A stretch of DNA of 35,888 bases from Clostridia bacterium. Lineage in GTDB: Bacteria > Bacillota > Clostridia > Oscillospirales > Ruminococcaceae. Position numbers and translations under genes: made by a program. The notes beneath the pieces were generated by a model that had not been told where the DNA came from, searched no databases, and was given only the letters and a program-made list of their open reading frames with translations. This document shows positions 16,164-23,469 of this stretch, piece by piece; the stretch's first letter is position 1; every line of letters begins with the position of its first letter. The stretch spans positions 1 to 35,888 of the forward strand of contig RZZW01000033.1 of NCBI GenBank assembly GCA_009929695.1. Reading direction: 5' to 3'.

Positions 16164-17012
16164 TTATCGTTTGTCAAACCAATGCCGCCTGAACGTCGAT
16201 GTCACAAACAGCTTTTTAAGCCCCTCGATGTCGTCGTCCACAAGCTTTTGGCGCAAATCGTTGAGCGACGCTTCAAACTGGTCAATTTCCGCAATAAGGT
16301 TTTTCTTATTGTGCAAAAAAAGCTCGCTCCACAAATTTTCATTTATGTGCGCAATGCGCGTCAAATCGCGAAAGCTGTCGCCTGTGTACTCGGCAAGGTG
16401 CTCGTTTGCACTGGCGTTCATCAGGCTCACCGCAATGGCGTGCGTAAGCTGGCTCACGTAGCCTATCATCTTGTCGTGCGCGGCGGGCGAAAGCGTAGTT
16501 ATATGCGCAAAGCCGAGCGTTTCGGCAAGCTGTAAAGCAAATTCCTTGCCCGCCGCCGTGTTTTTTTCAGTCGGCGTAATAATAAAGTTGGCGGGCTTAA
16601 AAATGTCGCAGTTTGCGTACTCAACGCCGCTCACCTCGCGCCCCGCCATCGGGTGGCTCGCTATAAATTCAACGTCGCTGCGCAAAAAGCTTTGCACCTC
16701 GTCAACAACACCGGTTTTTACGCCGCAAACGTCCGTAATCATCGCGCCGCTTTTGAAATACTGCTGATTATCCCTCACCCAGCTTATGAGCGCCGAGGGG
16801 TACAGCCCTAAAATAACCGCGTCGGCATCTTGCAAAAGCTGCTCGTAGTTGCTCACTGCGCCGTCAGTAATTATGCCTTTTTCCTTCGCGTAGTCAATCG
16901 CTTCGCCGCGTATGTCAATCGCCGTGACGGTTTTGCCAGCACGCGTCAGCGCCATGGCGTAGCTGCCGCCAAGCAGCCCAAGCCCAACTATGCAAAAATT
17001 ATTCTGCTTCAA
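16164..17012 (-). CDS. tyrA: Prephenate dehydrogenase
   Basis: NAD(P)-dependent oxidative decarboxylation of prephenate to 4-hydroxyphenylpyruvate in tyrosine synthesis. The Rossmann motif GLGLLGGS is at residues 10-17, and ITDVCGVKTG and the hallmark SHPMAGREVSGVEYA lie mid-protein. An all-alpha C-terminal domain follows. 282 aa with no ACT domain, so no tyrosine feedback module is fused. The start is TTG at 17012 with GGAGGT (complement of 17021-17026) 8 bases upstream. It overlaps aroA by 14 bases, so translation is coupled. It shares an operon with aroA and a beta-CASP protein. Confidence 0.94.
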   Translation of the reverse strand: MKQNNFCIVGLGLLGGSYAMALTRAGKTVTAIDIRGEAIDYAKEKGIITDGAVSNYEQLLQDADAVILGLYPSALISWVRDNQQYFKSGAMITDVCGVKTGVVDEVQSFLRSDVEFIASHPMAGREVSGVEYANCDIFKPANFIITPTEKNTAAGKEFALQLAETLGFAHITTLSPAAHDKMIGYVSQLTHAIAVSLMNASANEHLAEYTGDSFRDLTRIAHINENLWSELFLHNKKNLIAEIDQFEASLNDLRQKLVDDDIEGLKKLFVTSTFRRHWFDKR

Positions 17013-18240
17013 TAAAGCTTACCTCCGCTCCAAGCATTTGTATGTCCCGCCAAAAATCAGGATAGCTCTTTTTGACGGCATCCGCGCCGTGCAGCGTCAC
17101 CTCAATGCCCGCTGCAAGCGCCGCCACAGCCATAGCCATAACTATCCTATGGTCATTGTGTCCGTCTAGGTCATCAGCGCCGCGCAGCACGCTTTTCTTG
17201 ACAAAAATATCGCCGCTATCGCTGTGCATTATGCCGCCTATTTTGTCAATTTCCGCCTGCATAGTCTCTATGCGGTCGCTCTCTTTTACCCTGAGCCGCT
17301 GCGCGTTTGTTATGACTGTCTCGCCCTCGCAAAAAAGCCCCAGCACAATCAAAATAGGCCCTAAATCGGGGCAGTCGGCAAGGTCGATTTTTGTCGCCTT
17401 TAAGCTGCCGTCAGCCTGCGTGCAGCGCTTTACAATGTCCATAACAGCCATGTCACCCTGCAAGCTGTCCTTGCGCAAACCGTCAATTTTAACGCTGTGC
17501 GTCACCGCATTAAGCACCTCAAAAAACGCCGCCTGAGAGTAGTCGCCCTCGACTGTGTAATCGCAAGAGGTGTATTTTTGCTTGCCTTTTATACATATGG
17601 TATAATTATCTTTCCAAGTCAGAGAAACGCCGAAATCGCGCATTGCCTGCATAGTCAGGTTCACATAGCTTCGGCTTTCAAACGGCGGCGTTATTTTTAC
17701 GGTGCTGTCGCCGTCAAGCAGCGGCAAAGCGAAAAAAAGCCCGCTTATAAACTGGCTGCTCACGCTGCCGTCAACAACATATTCGCCCGCCGTCAGCGCT
17801 CCGTCTATCACAATGCTTTCGTAGTTTTGCACAAAGCTTAAGCCGCGATTTTGAAAAATCTGCTCATACACGCCCTGAGGGCGCTGCATCAGCCTGCCTT
17901 GCCCTGTAAATTTTACAGCCGAGCCCGTCAGCGAAAAAAGCGGTATTATAAATCGAAGTGTGCTGCCACTCTCGCAGCAAAAAACCTCGCCGCAGGCGCT
18001 TTTATCGGGCGCACCGCCAATGCCTGTCACGGTTATTGTAGTGCCGTCAACCTCCGCCGCCGCGCCGAGCATACGCATTGCGCCAAGCGTCGCTGATATG
18101 TCCTGCGACATCGACACGTTTTTTATAACGCTTTTCCCGCCCGCCAAAGCCGCGCACATTATAGCCCTGTGCGACATGCTTTTGCTTGGCGGCGCGGTAA
18201 TTTTACCCGCGATATTAGATTTTTTGATAATTGATGTCAT
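16999..18240 (-). CDS. aroA: 3-phosphoshikimate 1-carboxyvinyltransferase (EPSP synthase)
   Basis: Transfers enolpyruvate from PEP to shikimate-3-phosphate, the sixth shikimate-pathway step. 413 aa. N-terminal PPSKSMSHRAIMCAALA, the PEP/S3P-binding SGSTLRFIIPL, a mid-protein SSQFISGLFFALPLL, and the C-terminal LRVKESDRIETM and GHNDHRIVMAMAVAAL match the family. The second motif begins CESGSTLRF rather than the NAGT typical of class I enzymes. The start is 9 bases after the upstream gene's stop, with no strong ribosome binding site of its own, which suggests coupling. Confidence 0.95.
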   Translation of the reverse strand: MTSIIKKSNIAGKITAPPSKSMSHRAIMCAALAGGKSVIKNVSMSQDISATLGAMRMLGAAAEVDGTTITVTGIGGAPDKSACGEVFCCESGSTLRFIIPLFSLTGSAVKFTGQGRLMQRPQGVYEQIFQNRGLSFVQNYESIVIDGALTAGEYVVDGSVSSQFISGLFFALPLLDGDSTVKITPPFESRSYVNLTMQAMRDFGVSLTWKDNYTICIKGKQKYTSCDYTVEGDYSQAAFFEVLNAVTHSVKIDGLRKDSLQGDMAVMDIVKRCTQADGSLKATKIDLADCPDLGPILIVLGLFCEGETVITNAQRLRVKESDRIETMQAEIDKIGGIMHSDSGDIFVKKSVLRGADDLDGHNDHRIVMAMAVAALAAGIEVTLHGADAVKKSYPDFWRDIQMLGAEVSFIEAE

Positions 18241-18249
18241 CTAAATGTC

Positions 18250-19857
18250 TCACTTTTCCCACGCGTCGCAAATTTCATGTATGCGCGCCGCAAGCTTTTT
18301 CAAATCCTTATTAGGCGCGCCGTTTGCGCTGTTAAGCAGCTTTTCAAGGCGCTTGCCCGCCGCAATAAGCTGCGTATATGCCGCCTGCACAGGCCGCTCG
18401 GTTTGTGCGCCGCTTGCTTTTTCAACAAGCTTTCGCGCGCCCTTTTCAAGCTGTGTGTCTGTTTCAAGCTGCCACACATCGCCGCTGTAGGGCGCAAGCG
18501 AGGGGATTTTAAGCTCGTTTTGTATGCGTGCCGAAAGCGTTTCGCACGCTTCAATATCGCCGTGGTTTACAAAAATCCGCGTCGGCTTTTCTTTAAAAGC
18601 ACGCGCCCAAGCCATAAGCCCCTCGTTGTCGGCGTGCCCTGAAACTCCGTTCAGCTTCAAAATCTCCGCGCGCACGTCAATTTCCTCACCGAAAATCTTC
18701 ACCTTGTCAGCGCCGTCCGAAATAACGCGCCCAAGCGTGCCGTTTGCCTGATATCCCACAAAAAGCACCGTGCATTCGCCGCGCCATAAATTGTGCTTTA
18801 AATGGTGCTTTATGCGGCCCGCGTCGCACATTCCGCTTGCTGAAATGATGACCTTTGGCTCCTCGTCAAAGTTTATCGCCTTTGAGTCGTCAGAGCTGAC
18901 AGAGGTCTGCAAGCCGTCAAAATGCAGCGGATTTATTCCTTTATTTATAAGCGCTTCCGTCTCCGCGTCAAAGCAGTCGCTTAAATTTTCCGTAAAAATA
19001 TTCGTCGCTTCGTTCGCAAGCGGGCTGTCGACATAAACCTTGAAGCCGTCGTGACCGCGCACGAGGTTTTTCGTTTTTATCTCGCGTATAAAATACAGCA
19101 TTTCCTGCGTGCGCCCAACGGCAAACGCGGGTATAACAAGGTTGCCGCCGCGGTCAAGCGTCTTTTGAATAATGCCCGAGAGCTCTTTGATATAGTCGGG
19201 GCGCTCACCGTGGCTGCGGTTGCCATAGGTCGATTCCATCACAACAAAATCCGCGTCTGTTATATAAGACGGATCGCGTATTATCGGCTGATTTATGTTG
19301 CCGATATCGCCCGAAAAAACAAGCTTTTTCGTCGCGCCGTTTTCGGTAATCCATATCTCAACGGACGCCGAGCCAAGCAGATGTCCAGCGTCTGTGAACC
19401 GCGCTTCAATGCCGTCGCAAACTTGTATTTTAGCGCCGTATTCCGCCTTTGTCAGCAGATTTATCGCCGCCGCCGCGTCCTTTTGTGTATATGCAGGCTC
19501 AACAGGCTCTCTGCCCGCACGCTGATTTTTGCGGCTCTGCCACTCGGCCTCGCTCTCTTGTATATGCGCCGAGTCCATCAGCATTATTCCGCACAGCTCC
19601 GCGCTCGCGGGCGTTGCGTAAATGCTGCCGCCGAAGCCGTTTTTAACAAGCAGGGGAAGGTTGCCCGAATGGTCGATGTGCGAGTGCGTCAGCAGCACAA
19701 GGTCGATATCGGAGGGCTTTATTGGGAGTTCGATGTTTTCGTATACGTTAGTGCCCTGTTCCTGACCGCAGTCCACAAGAATGTTTTTGCCGCACGCCTG
19801 TAAAAGTGTGCACGAGCCCGTGACCTCATGCACAGCGCCGATAAATGTCAGCTTCAT
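18250..19857 (-). CDS. Beta-CASP metallo-beta-lactamase-fold RNase-like protein
   Basis: 535 aa from ATG 19857, preferred over ATG 19872 because GGAGGG falls between the two. Zinc motif HSHIDH is at residues 58-63; the further metal ligands DAGHLLGSA and FSGDIG follow. The beta-CASP insertion includes VVMESTYGNRSH, IPAFAVGRTQEML, VYVDSPLA and IISASGMCDAGRI, and the final motifs are GVSGHAD and VNHGD. This is the YSH1/CPSF-73 or YsmA-like RNase group rather than RNase J, which is longer. The C-terminal tail (about residues 465-535) is Lys/Ala rich. Heads the aroA-tyrA operon; no functional link to aromatic synthesis is known. Confidence 0.88.
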   Translation of the reverse strand: MKLTFIGAVHEVTGSCTLLQACGKNILVDCGQEQGTNVYENIELPIKPSDIDLVLLTHSHIDHSGNLPLLVKNGFGGSIYATPASAELCGIMLMDSAHIQESEAEWQSRKNQRAGREPVEPAYTQKDAAAAINLLTKAEYGAKIQVCDGIEARFTDAGHLLGSASVEIWITENGATKKLVFSGDIGNINQPIIRDPSYITDADFVVMESTYGNRSHGERPDYIKELSGIIQKTLDRGGNLVIPAFAVGRTQEMLYFIREIKTKNLVRGHDGFKVYVDSPLANEATNIFTENLSDCFDAETEALINKGINPLHFDGLQTSVSSDDSKAINFDEEPKVIISASGMCDAGRIKHHLKHNLWRGECTVLFVGYQANGTLGRVISDGADKVKIFGEEIDVRAEILKLNGVSGHADNEGLMAWARAFKEKPTRIFVNHGDIEACETLSARIQNELKIPSLAPYSGDVWQLETDTQLEKGARKLVEKASGAQTERPVQAAYTQLIAAGKRLEKLLNSANGAPNKDLKKLAARIHEICDAWEK

Positions 19858-19890
19858 AGCAAAACCCTCCATATATAATTACACATTATA

Positions 19891-19919
19891 AGTTTACGGC
19901 AAAGGGCGTTTGCTGTCAA
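19891..19919 (-). promoter_or_regulatory. Promoter of the beta-CASP/aroA/tyrA operon
   Basis: Minus strand: TTGACA (19919-19914), 17-base spacer, TAAACT (19896-19891). A TATAAT also occurs at 19890-19885 but its spacing to TTGACA is too long. The promoter diverges from the peptide module promoter at 19962. Confidence 0.6.
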
Positions 19920-20053
19920 GGGCAGGGGAGCAATTGACGGCTTCATTTATGGTGACATCAATTGACATTTTCGCGATAGCTGATAAAATAAAAAATGCCC
20001 TATAATAAGGGCAAAAGAGCACTGTAAAGCGTCAGGCGGTTGGCACTCTCCAA

Positions 20054-20067
20054 AATTGGAGGTGATG
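20054..20067 (+). promoter_or_regulatory. Hairpin over the ribosome binding site, copy 1
   Basis: CTCCA aaat TGGAG forms a 5-bp stem (about 20049-20062) whose 3' arm is the start of GGAGGTGAT, a near-perfect complement to the 16S rRNA end, 9 bases before the ATG at 20072. In copy 2 the equivalent is CTCCG aaaa CGGAG: the A-U pair has become G-C on both sides. Confidence 0.5.
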
Positions 20068-20071
20068 CCAC

Positions 20072-20149
20072 ATGCGTATTACGTTACATATCGGTAAATT
20101 TACCGTTACGATAATCGTGAAAAGCAGAAACCGCCACTCTGGTCAGTGA
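20072..20149 (+). CDS. 25-residue peptide, putative type I toxin, copy 1
   Basis: Very short ORF with ribosome binding site GGAGGTGAT. The product begins MRITLHIGKFTVTIIV (amphipathic to hydrophobic, Thr/Ile/Val rich) and ends KSRNRHSGQ (basic). The hydrophobic run is shorter than a typical membrane-spanning toxin, so it may bind membranes as a beta or amphipathic segment. The last codons and the stop overlap a hairpin, AGAAACCGCCACT / AGTGACGGTTTCT, which is the terminator of the antisense RNA. C-terminal conservation could therefore be RNA-driven. Copy 2 differs at residues 9, 24 and 25 and has one synonymous change. I do not recognise the family with certainty. Confidence 0.6.
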   Translation: MRITLHIGKFTVTIIVKSRNRHSGQ

Positions 20150-20212
20150 CGGTTTCTTAGGCAATATGCTTAACTAATCTTCGCGAGCCAACCGCTTGTC
20201 GCAGTGCTCTTT
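20120..20212 (-). ncRNA. Antisense RNA of module 1 (putative antitoxin)
   Basis: Predicted from a consensus extended promoter on the minus strand (TTGACA ... TGGTATAAT) with start near 20212, and an intrinsic terminator. The terminator is stem AGAAACCGTCACT / AGTGGCGGTTTCT (20157-20126) followed by GCTTTTC. This gives an RNA of about 90 nt, fully complementary to the 3' end of the peptide mRNA, including its last eight codons and stop. Its 5' end copies the mRNA's own 5' arm sequence (AAAGAGCACTG and GCGGTTGGC). Confidence 0.55.
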
Positions 20213-20386
20213 ACTTGTATTATACCACAAACGCACCGCTTGTCAAACATAAAAAGCGCATTTATTGTGACACCGATTGACATTCTTCGCGATACCTGAT
20301 AAAATAAAAATGCCCCATAAAAAGGGCAAAAGAGCACTGTAAAGCGTCAGGCGGTTGGCAATCTCCGAAAACGGAGGTGATGCTAA

Positions 20387-20464
20387 ATGCGTATTACATT
20401 ACATATCGGTACATTTACCGTTACGATAATCGTGAAAAGCAGAAACCGCCACTCTGCCAAGTGA
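20387..20464 (+). CDS. 25-residue peptide, putative type I toxin, copy 2
   Basis: Second copy of the peptide: MRITLHIGTFTVTIIV then KSRNRHSAK. The ribosome binding site GGAGGTGAT is identical and again sits in the 3' arm of a 5-bp hairpin, CTCCG/CGGAG (20364-20377). The stop is inside the hairpin AGAAACCGCCACT / AGTGACGGTTTCT (20441-20472). Confidence 0.6.
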   Translation: MRITLHIGTFTVTIIVKSRNRHSAK

Positions 20465-20533
20465 CGGTTTCTAAAGCGCAAGTTTTAGACTCGAGAACTT
20501 AAAGAGTCAACCGCTTGTCGCAGTGCTCTTTCT
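20434..20533 (-). ncRNA. Antisense RNA of module 2 (putative antitoxin)
   Basis: Predicted from the minus-strand promoter (start near 20533) and the terminator stem at 20472-20441 followed by GCTTTTC: about 100 nt. It shares arms and terminator with the copy 1 antisense RNA, but its central linker is different, which could give pair-specific recognition. Confidence 0.55.
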
Positions 20534-20643
20534 ATCCCTATTATGTCACAAACGTGTATAAATGTCAACACGCCTAATATAAATTTTCCCCAACCTCTCA
20601 AAAAATTCCCGCAACAAACGCAATATCAGCGCAACTTATTTTG

Positions 20644-20672
20644 TTGACAAATAATGCAAGTAGTGCTATTCT
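20644..20672 (+). promoter_or_regulatory. Promoter of the riboswitch-controlled ATPase
   Basis: TTGACA (20644-20649), 17-base spacer, TATTCT (20667-20672). The predicted transcript begins a few bases before the aptamer P1 stem. Confidence 0.75.
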
Positions 20673-20682
20673 ATAACTACTT

Positions 20683-20772
20683 CGTGAGGGAGTAGTTTGC
20701 GTAAATTATTACGTTTTAAGTCAACAGCATGGCGCTTTTGCGTCTGGCTTAAATTAAAGAACCAGACTCACG
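20683..20772 (+). promoter_or_regulatory. yybP-ykoY (Mn2+) riboswitch aptamer
   Basis: P1 pairs CGTGAG (20683-20688) with CTCACG (20767-20772). Family-typical segments in order are GGGAGTAG (20688-20695), GTCAACAGCATGG (20720-20732), GCGTCTGGC (20740-20748) and ACCAGAC (20761-20767). Members of this class bind Mn2+ and often precede P-type ATPase or MntP-type exporter genes, as here. The call rests on motif order and gene context, not on a covariance-model search. Confidence 0.85.
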
Positions 20773-20802
20773 TGCAATACTGTTGCACGCGGGTCTTTTT
20801 TT
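20764..20802 (+). terminator. Riboswitch expression-platform terminator
   Basis: AGACTCACGTGCAA (20764-20777), loop TACTG, TTGCACGCGGGTCT (20783-20796), then a run of T to 20802. Its left arm contains CTCACG, the 3' half of aptamer P1, so P1 and terminator are mutually exclusive. Ligand binding that holds P1 would prevent termination, i.e. an ON switch, as known for Lactococcus yoaB. Confidence 0.85.
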
Positions 20803-20835
20803 ATACCCGCGCGCGTGTGATGAAAGGAATCGCTT

Positions 20836-23469
20836 ATGAAATTTTACTGCGAAGAAGCAAGTGAGGTACTAAACGAGCTCAAAACCACCCCGCAAGGCCT
20901 AAAGGAAAGCGAAGTAACCGAAAGACGAGCAAAGCATGGCGCGAATAAGCTTGACGAAGCCGAAAAACCGTCGCTTATCGCGCGCTTTTTTGCCCAAATG
21001 AAAGATCCAATGACGATAATACTTATTGTCGCCGCGGCCATTTCAGCCGCCACCTCGCTCTACAGCGGCGAAAGCTTTACCGACGTTATCATCATCATGT
21101 TCGTCGTCATAGTCAACGCCGTGCTCGGTGTATATCAAGAGAGCAAGGCGGAGCAGGCGATTGAAGCACTGCAAAAAATGGCCGCCGCCACAAGCAAGGT
21201 CTTGCGCGACGGTGTGCAGACAAGCGTAAAAAGCGAGGAGCTCGTGCCGGGCGATATAGTTTTGCTTGAAGCCGGCGACGCAGTGCCAGCCGACGGACGC
21301 ATAATTGAGAGCGCGAGCCTTAAAATAGAGGAAGCCGCGCTGACAGGCGAAAGCGTGCCCGTCAATAAAGCAATCTCCGCGCTCATGCTCGGCGGCGCAA
21401 ACGACGTTCCGCTTGGTGACCGCAAAAACATGGTCTACATGGGCAGCACAGTCGTTTACGGACGCGGCAAAGCCGTCATCTGCGGCACAGGCATGAACAC
21501 CGAAATGGGCAAAATCGCAAGCGCCCTCGCAAATACCGCCGAAGGTCAAACACCATTGCAGAAAAAGCTTGCGCAGCTTGGCAAAATTCTAAGCTGGCTT
21601 GTGCTCGGTATCTGCGTGTTCATATTTGCGTTCAGCCTTATAAAAGAGGGCGATTTCCACGCCGAGGTCATTCTCGACACATTCATGATAGCCGTCTCGC
21701 TCGCCGTCGCGGCAATCCCCGAGGGCCTTACAACAGTCGTCACGCTTGTGCTCTCAATCGGCGTTACAAACATGAGCAAGCGCAGCGCGATTATACGCCG
21801 CCTGACAGCTGTTGAAACGCTCGGCTGCGCGCAGATAATTTGCAGCGACAAAACAGGCACGCTAACACAAAACAAAATGACAGTCGTCGAGCATTACGGC
21901 GAAGAAAAAACTCTCGCGCAGGCGCTCGCGCTTTGCAGCGACGCGGTGCTTAAAGCCGACGGCACAGTTGACGGCGAGCCCACAGAGGCCGCGCTTGTCA
22001 CATACGCCGCAAAGCTTGAATTGCCGAAAAACGACATGGAAAAACGTCTCCCGCGCGTCTGCGAAGCGCCGTTTGACAGCGGACGCAAAATGATGAGCAC
22101 CATCCATAAGGATAATGAGCGTTTTGTCCAGTATACCAAGGGCGCGCCCGATGTTATAATCGGCAAATGTACAGCATATCTTGAAAACGGACAAGCCGTG
22201 CCGATGACGGACGCAAAGCGCGAAGAAATTTTTGCGCAGAACAAGGCCTTTGCAAGCAGAGCACTCCGCGTTCTCGCCGCCGCACAGCGCATATATGACG
22301 TAGCGCCGCGCAGCGAAGAGCCTGCGGAGCTTGAACAGCAGCTTGTGTTTATCGGCCTTGTCGGCATGATAGACCCCGTCCGTCCCGAGGTTGCGCCCGC
22401 GATAGCGGAATGCCGCGCAGCCGGCATACGCCCAGTTATGATTACAGGCGACCACCGCGACACAGCCGCCGCCATAGCCATGCAGCTCGGCATTATCGAC
22501 AGCCACAACGAAGCCATAACAGGCGCGGAGCTTGATTTGATAAGCGACGCAGATTACGAAAAAAGCATCGAAAATTACAGTGTCTACGCACGCGTTCAGC
22601 CCGAGCACAAGGTGCGCATAGTCAATATGTGGCGCAAAAAGGGCTACATTACGGCGATGACAGGCGACGGCGTAAACGACGCGCCGAGCATTAAGAGTGC
22701 CGATATCGGCATCGGCATGGGCATCACAGGCACAGACGTCACCAAAAACGTCGCCGACATGGTGCTTTCAGACGACAACTTTGCAACAATAGTCTATGCT
22801 GTTGAAGAGGGTAGACGCATCTACGACAATATTCGCAAGTCAATACAGTTCCTGCTCGCGTCAAATATGAGCGAAGTGCTCGGCATATTCGCAGCCACAA
22901 TCATGGGCTTCACAATCTTAAAGCCTGTCCACCTTTTGTGGATAAACCTCATCACAGACTGCTTCCCAGCACTTGCACTCGGCATGGAAAGCGCCGAACC
23001 GGGCATCATGCAGCGCAAGCCGCGCAAATCAAACGACGGCATTTTCTCAGGCGGCGTTGGTATTGACGTTGCATATCAGGGCATACTCGTCACAGTTCTC
23101 ACACTCAGCGCATACTTCGTAGGCCACTTCATGGAGAGTGGTGTGTGGGAGATAACAAACAGCGCCGACGGCATGACAATGGCGTTTTTGACGATGAGCA
23201 TGGCAGAAATTTTCCACAGCTTCAACATGCGCAGCCAGCGCCAAAGCGTATTTAAGCTCAACACACAAAACAAATTTTTGTGGATAGCTATGCTCGGCAG
23301 CCTCGTGCTCACGACAGTAGTTCTCTACGTCCCGTTCCTCTCAAACGCCTTCGGCTTCGAGCATATCAGCATAGCTGAATATCTAGTAGCTCTAGCGCTT
23401 GCAGTCAGCGTAATTCCGATTGTTGAAATAGTGAAATTCTTCCAAAGAAAATTCGGAAAAAATAATTAA
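20836..23469 (+). CDS. P-type cation-transporting ATPase, probably Mn2+/Ca2+ efflux
   Basis: 877 aa. Actuator TGES at residues 170-173, PEGL at 295-298 (AVAAIPEGLTTVVTLVL), phosphorylated Asp338 in CSDKTGTLTQNKMTVVE, nucleotide-binding KGAPDV, hinge TGDGVNDAPSIKSADIGIG at about 609-627. The C-terminal Cation_ATPase_C domain has LLWINLITDCFPALALGME. The PEGL and NxxTD residues are those of P2A calcium-type pumps; such pumps under yybP-ykoY control (YoaB) are linked to manganese detoxification. Ribosome binding site AAAGGA (20823-20828). About 50-residue longer than the second pump at 11808. A convergent terminator follows. Confidence 0.94.
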   Translation: MKFYCEEASEVLNELKTTPQGLKESEVTERRAKHGANKLDEAEKPSLIARFFAQMKDPMTIILIVAAAISAATSLYSGESFTDVIIIMFVVIVNAVLGVYQESKAEQAIEALQKMAAATSKVLRDGVQTSVKSEELVPGDIVLLEAGDAVPADGRIIESASLKIEEAALTGESVPVNKAISALMLGGANDVPLGDRKNMVYMGSTVVYGRGKAVICGTGMNTEMGKIASALANTAEGQTPLQKKLAQLGKILSWLVLGICVFIFAFSLIKEGDFHAEVILDTFMIAVSLAVAAIPEGLTTVVTLVLSIGVTNMSKRSAIIRRLTAVETLGCAQIICSDKTGTLTQNKMTVVEHYGEEKTLAQALALCSDAVLKADGTVDGEPTEAALVTYAAKLELPKNDMEKRLPRVCEAPFDSGRKMMSTIHKDNERFVQYTKGAPDVIIGKCTAYLENGQAVPMTDAKREEIFAQNKAFASRALRVLAAAQRIYDVAPRSEEPAELEQQLVFIGLVGMIDPVRPEVAPAIAECRAAGIRPVMITGDHRDTAAAIAMQLGIIDSHNEAITGAELDLISDADYEKSIENYSVYARVQPEHKVRIVNMWRKKGYITAMTGDGVNDAPSIKSADIGIGMGITGTDVTKNVADMVLSDDNFATIVYAVEEGRRIYDNIRKSIQFLLASNMSEVLGIFAATIMGFTILKPVHLLWINLITDCFPALALGMESAEPGIMQRKPRKSNDGIFSGGVGIDVAYQGILVTVLTLSAYFVGHFMESGVWEITNSADGMTMAFLTMSMAEIFHSFNMRSQRQSVFKLNTQNKFLWIAMLGSLVLTTVVLYVPFLSNAFGFEHISIAEYLVALALAVSVIPIVEIVKFFQRKFGKNN

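Larger units (their letters stand above)
19944..20246. other. Type I toxin-antitoxin-like module, copy 1
   Basis: A compact unit with two converging promoters. The plus promoter is TTGACA 19962-19967, 16-base spacer, extended -10 TGATAAAAT. The minus promoter is TTGACA 20246-20241, 16-base spacer, TGGTATAAT ending at 20219. The plus RNA starts with the hairpin TGCCC/GGGCA. Its 5' arms AAAGAGCACTG (20014-20024) and GCGGTTGGC (20036-20044) are complementary to the 3' arms GCCAACCGC (20187-20195) and CAGTGCTCTTT (20202-20212). The 25-codon ORF lies between. The unit is repeated about 315 bases on. The promoters, arms and ORF are seen; toxin-antitoxin function is inferred from the layout. Confidence 0.6.
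20259..20568. other. Type I toxin-antitoxin-like module, copy 2
   Basis: Same architecture as copy 1. Plus promoter TTGACA 20277-20282, 17-base spacer, extended -10 TGATAAAAT. Minus promoter TTGACA 20568-20563, 17-base spacer, TGACATAAT ending at 20540. 5' arms AAAGAGCACTG (20329-20339) and GCGGTTGGC (20351-20359) match 3' arms GTCAACCGC (20506-20514, one G-U) and CAGTGCTCTTT (20521-20531). The linker between the terminator hairpin and the 3' arm (20473-20505) has diverged almost completely from copy 1. Confidence 0.6.

Noticed and set aside
19051..19803. 250-codon plus-strand ORF
   Set aside because: It lies wholly opposite the beta-CASP gene, whose zinc motifs are intact. The product is Arg/Cys/Ala-rich shadow sequence without a ribosome binding site.
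19944..20568. Leader-peptide attenuator for the downstream P-type ATPase
   Set aside because: The peptide has no codon run for a regulatory amino acid. The ATPase has its own promoter and riboswitch, and the modules have convergent antisense promoters, which fits a self-contained system better.
21862..22608. 248-codon minus-strand ORF
   Set aside because: Antisense shadow of the P-type ATPase nucleotide-binding domain, Cys/Arg/Gly rich, no recognisable motif.
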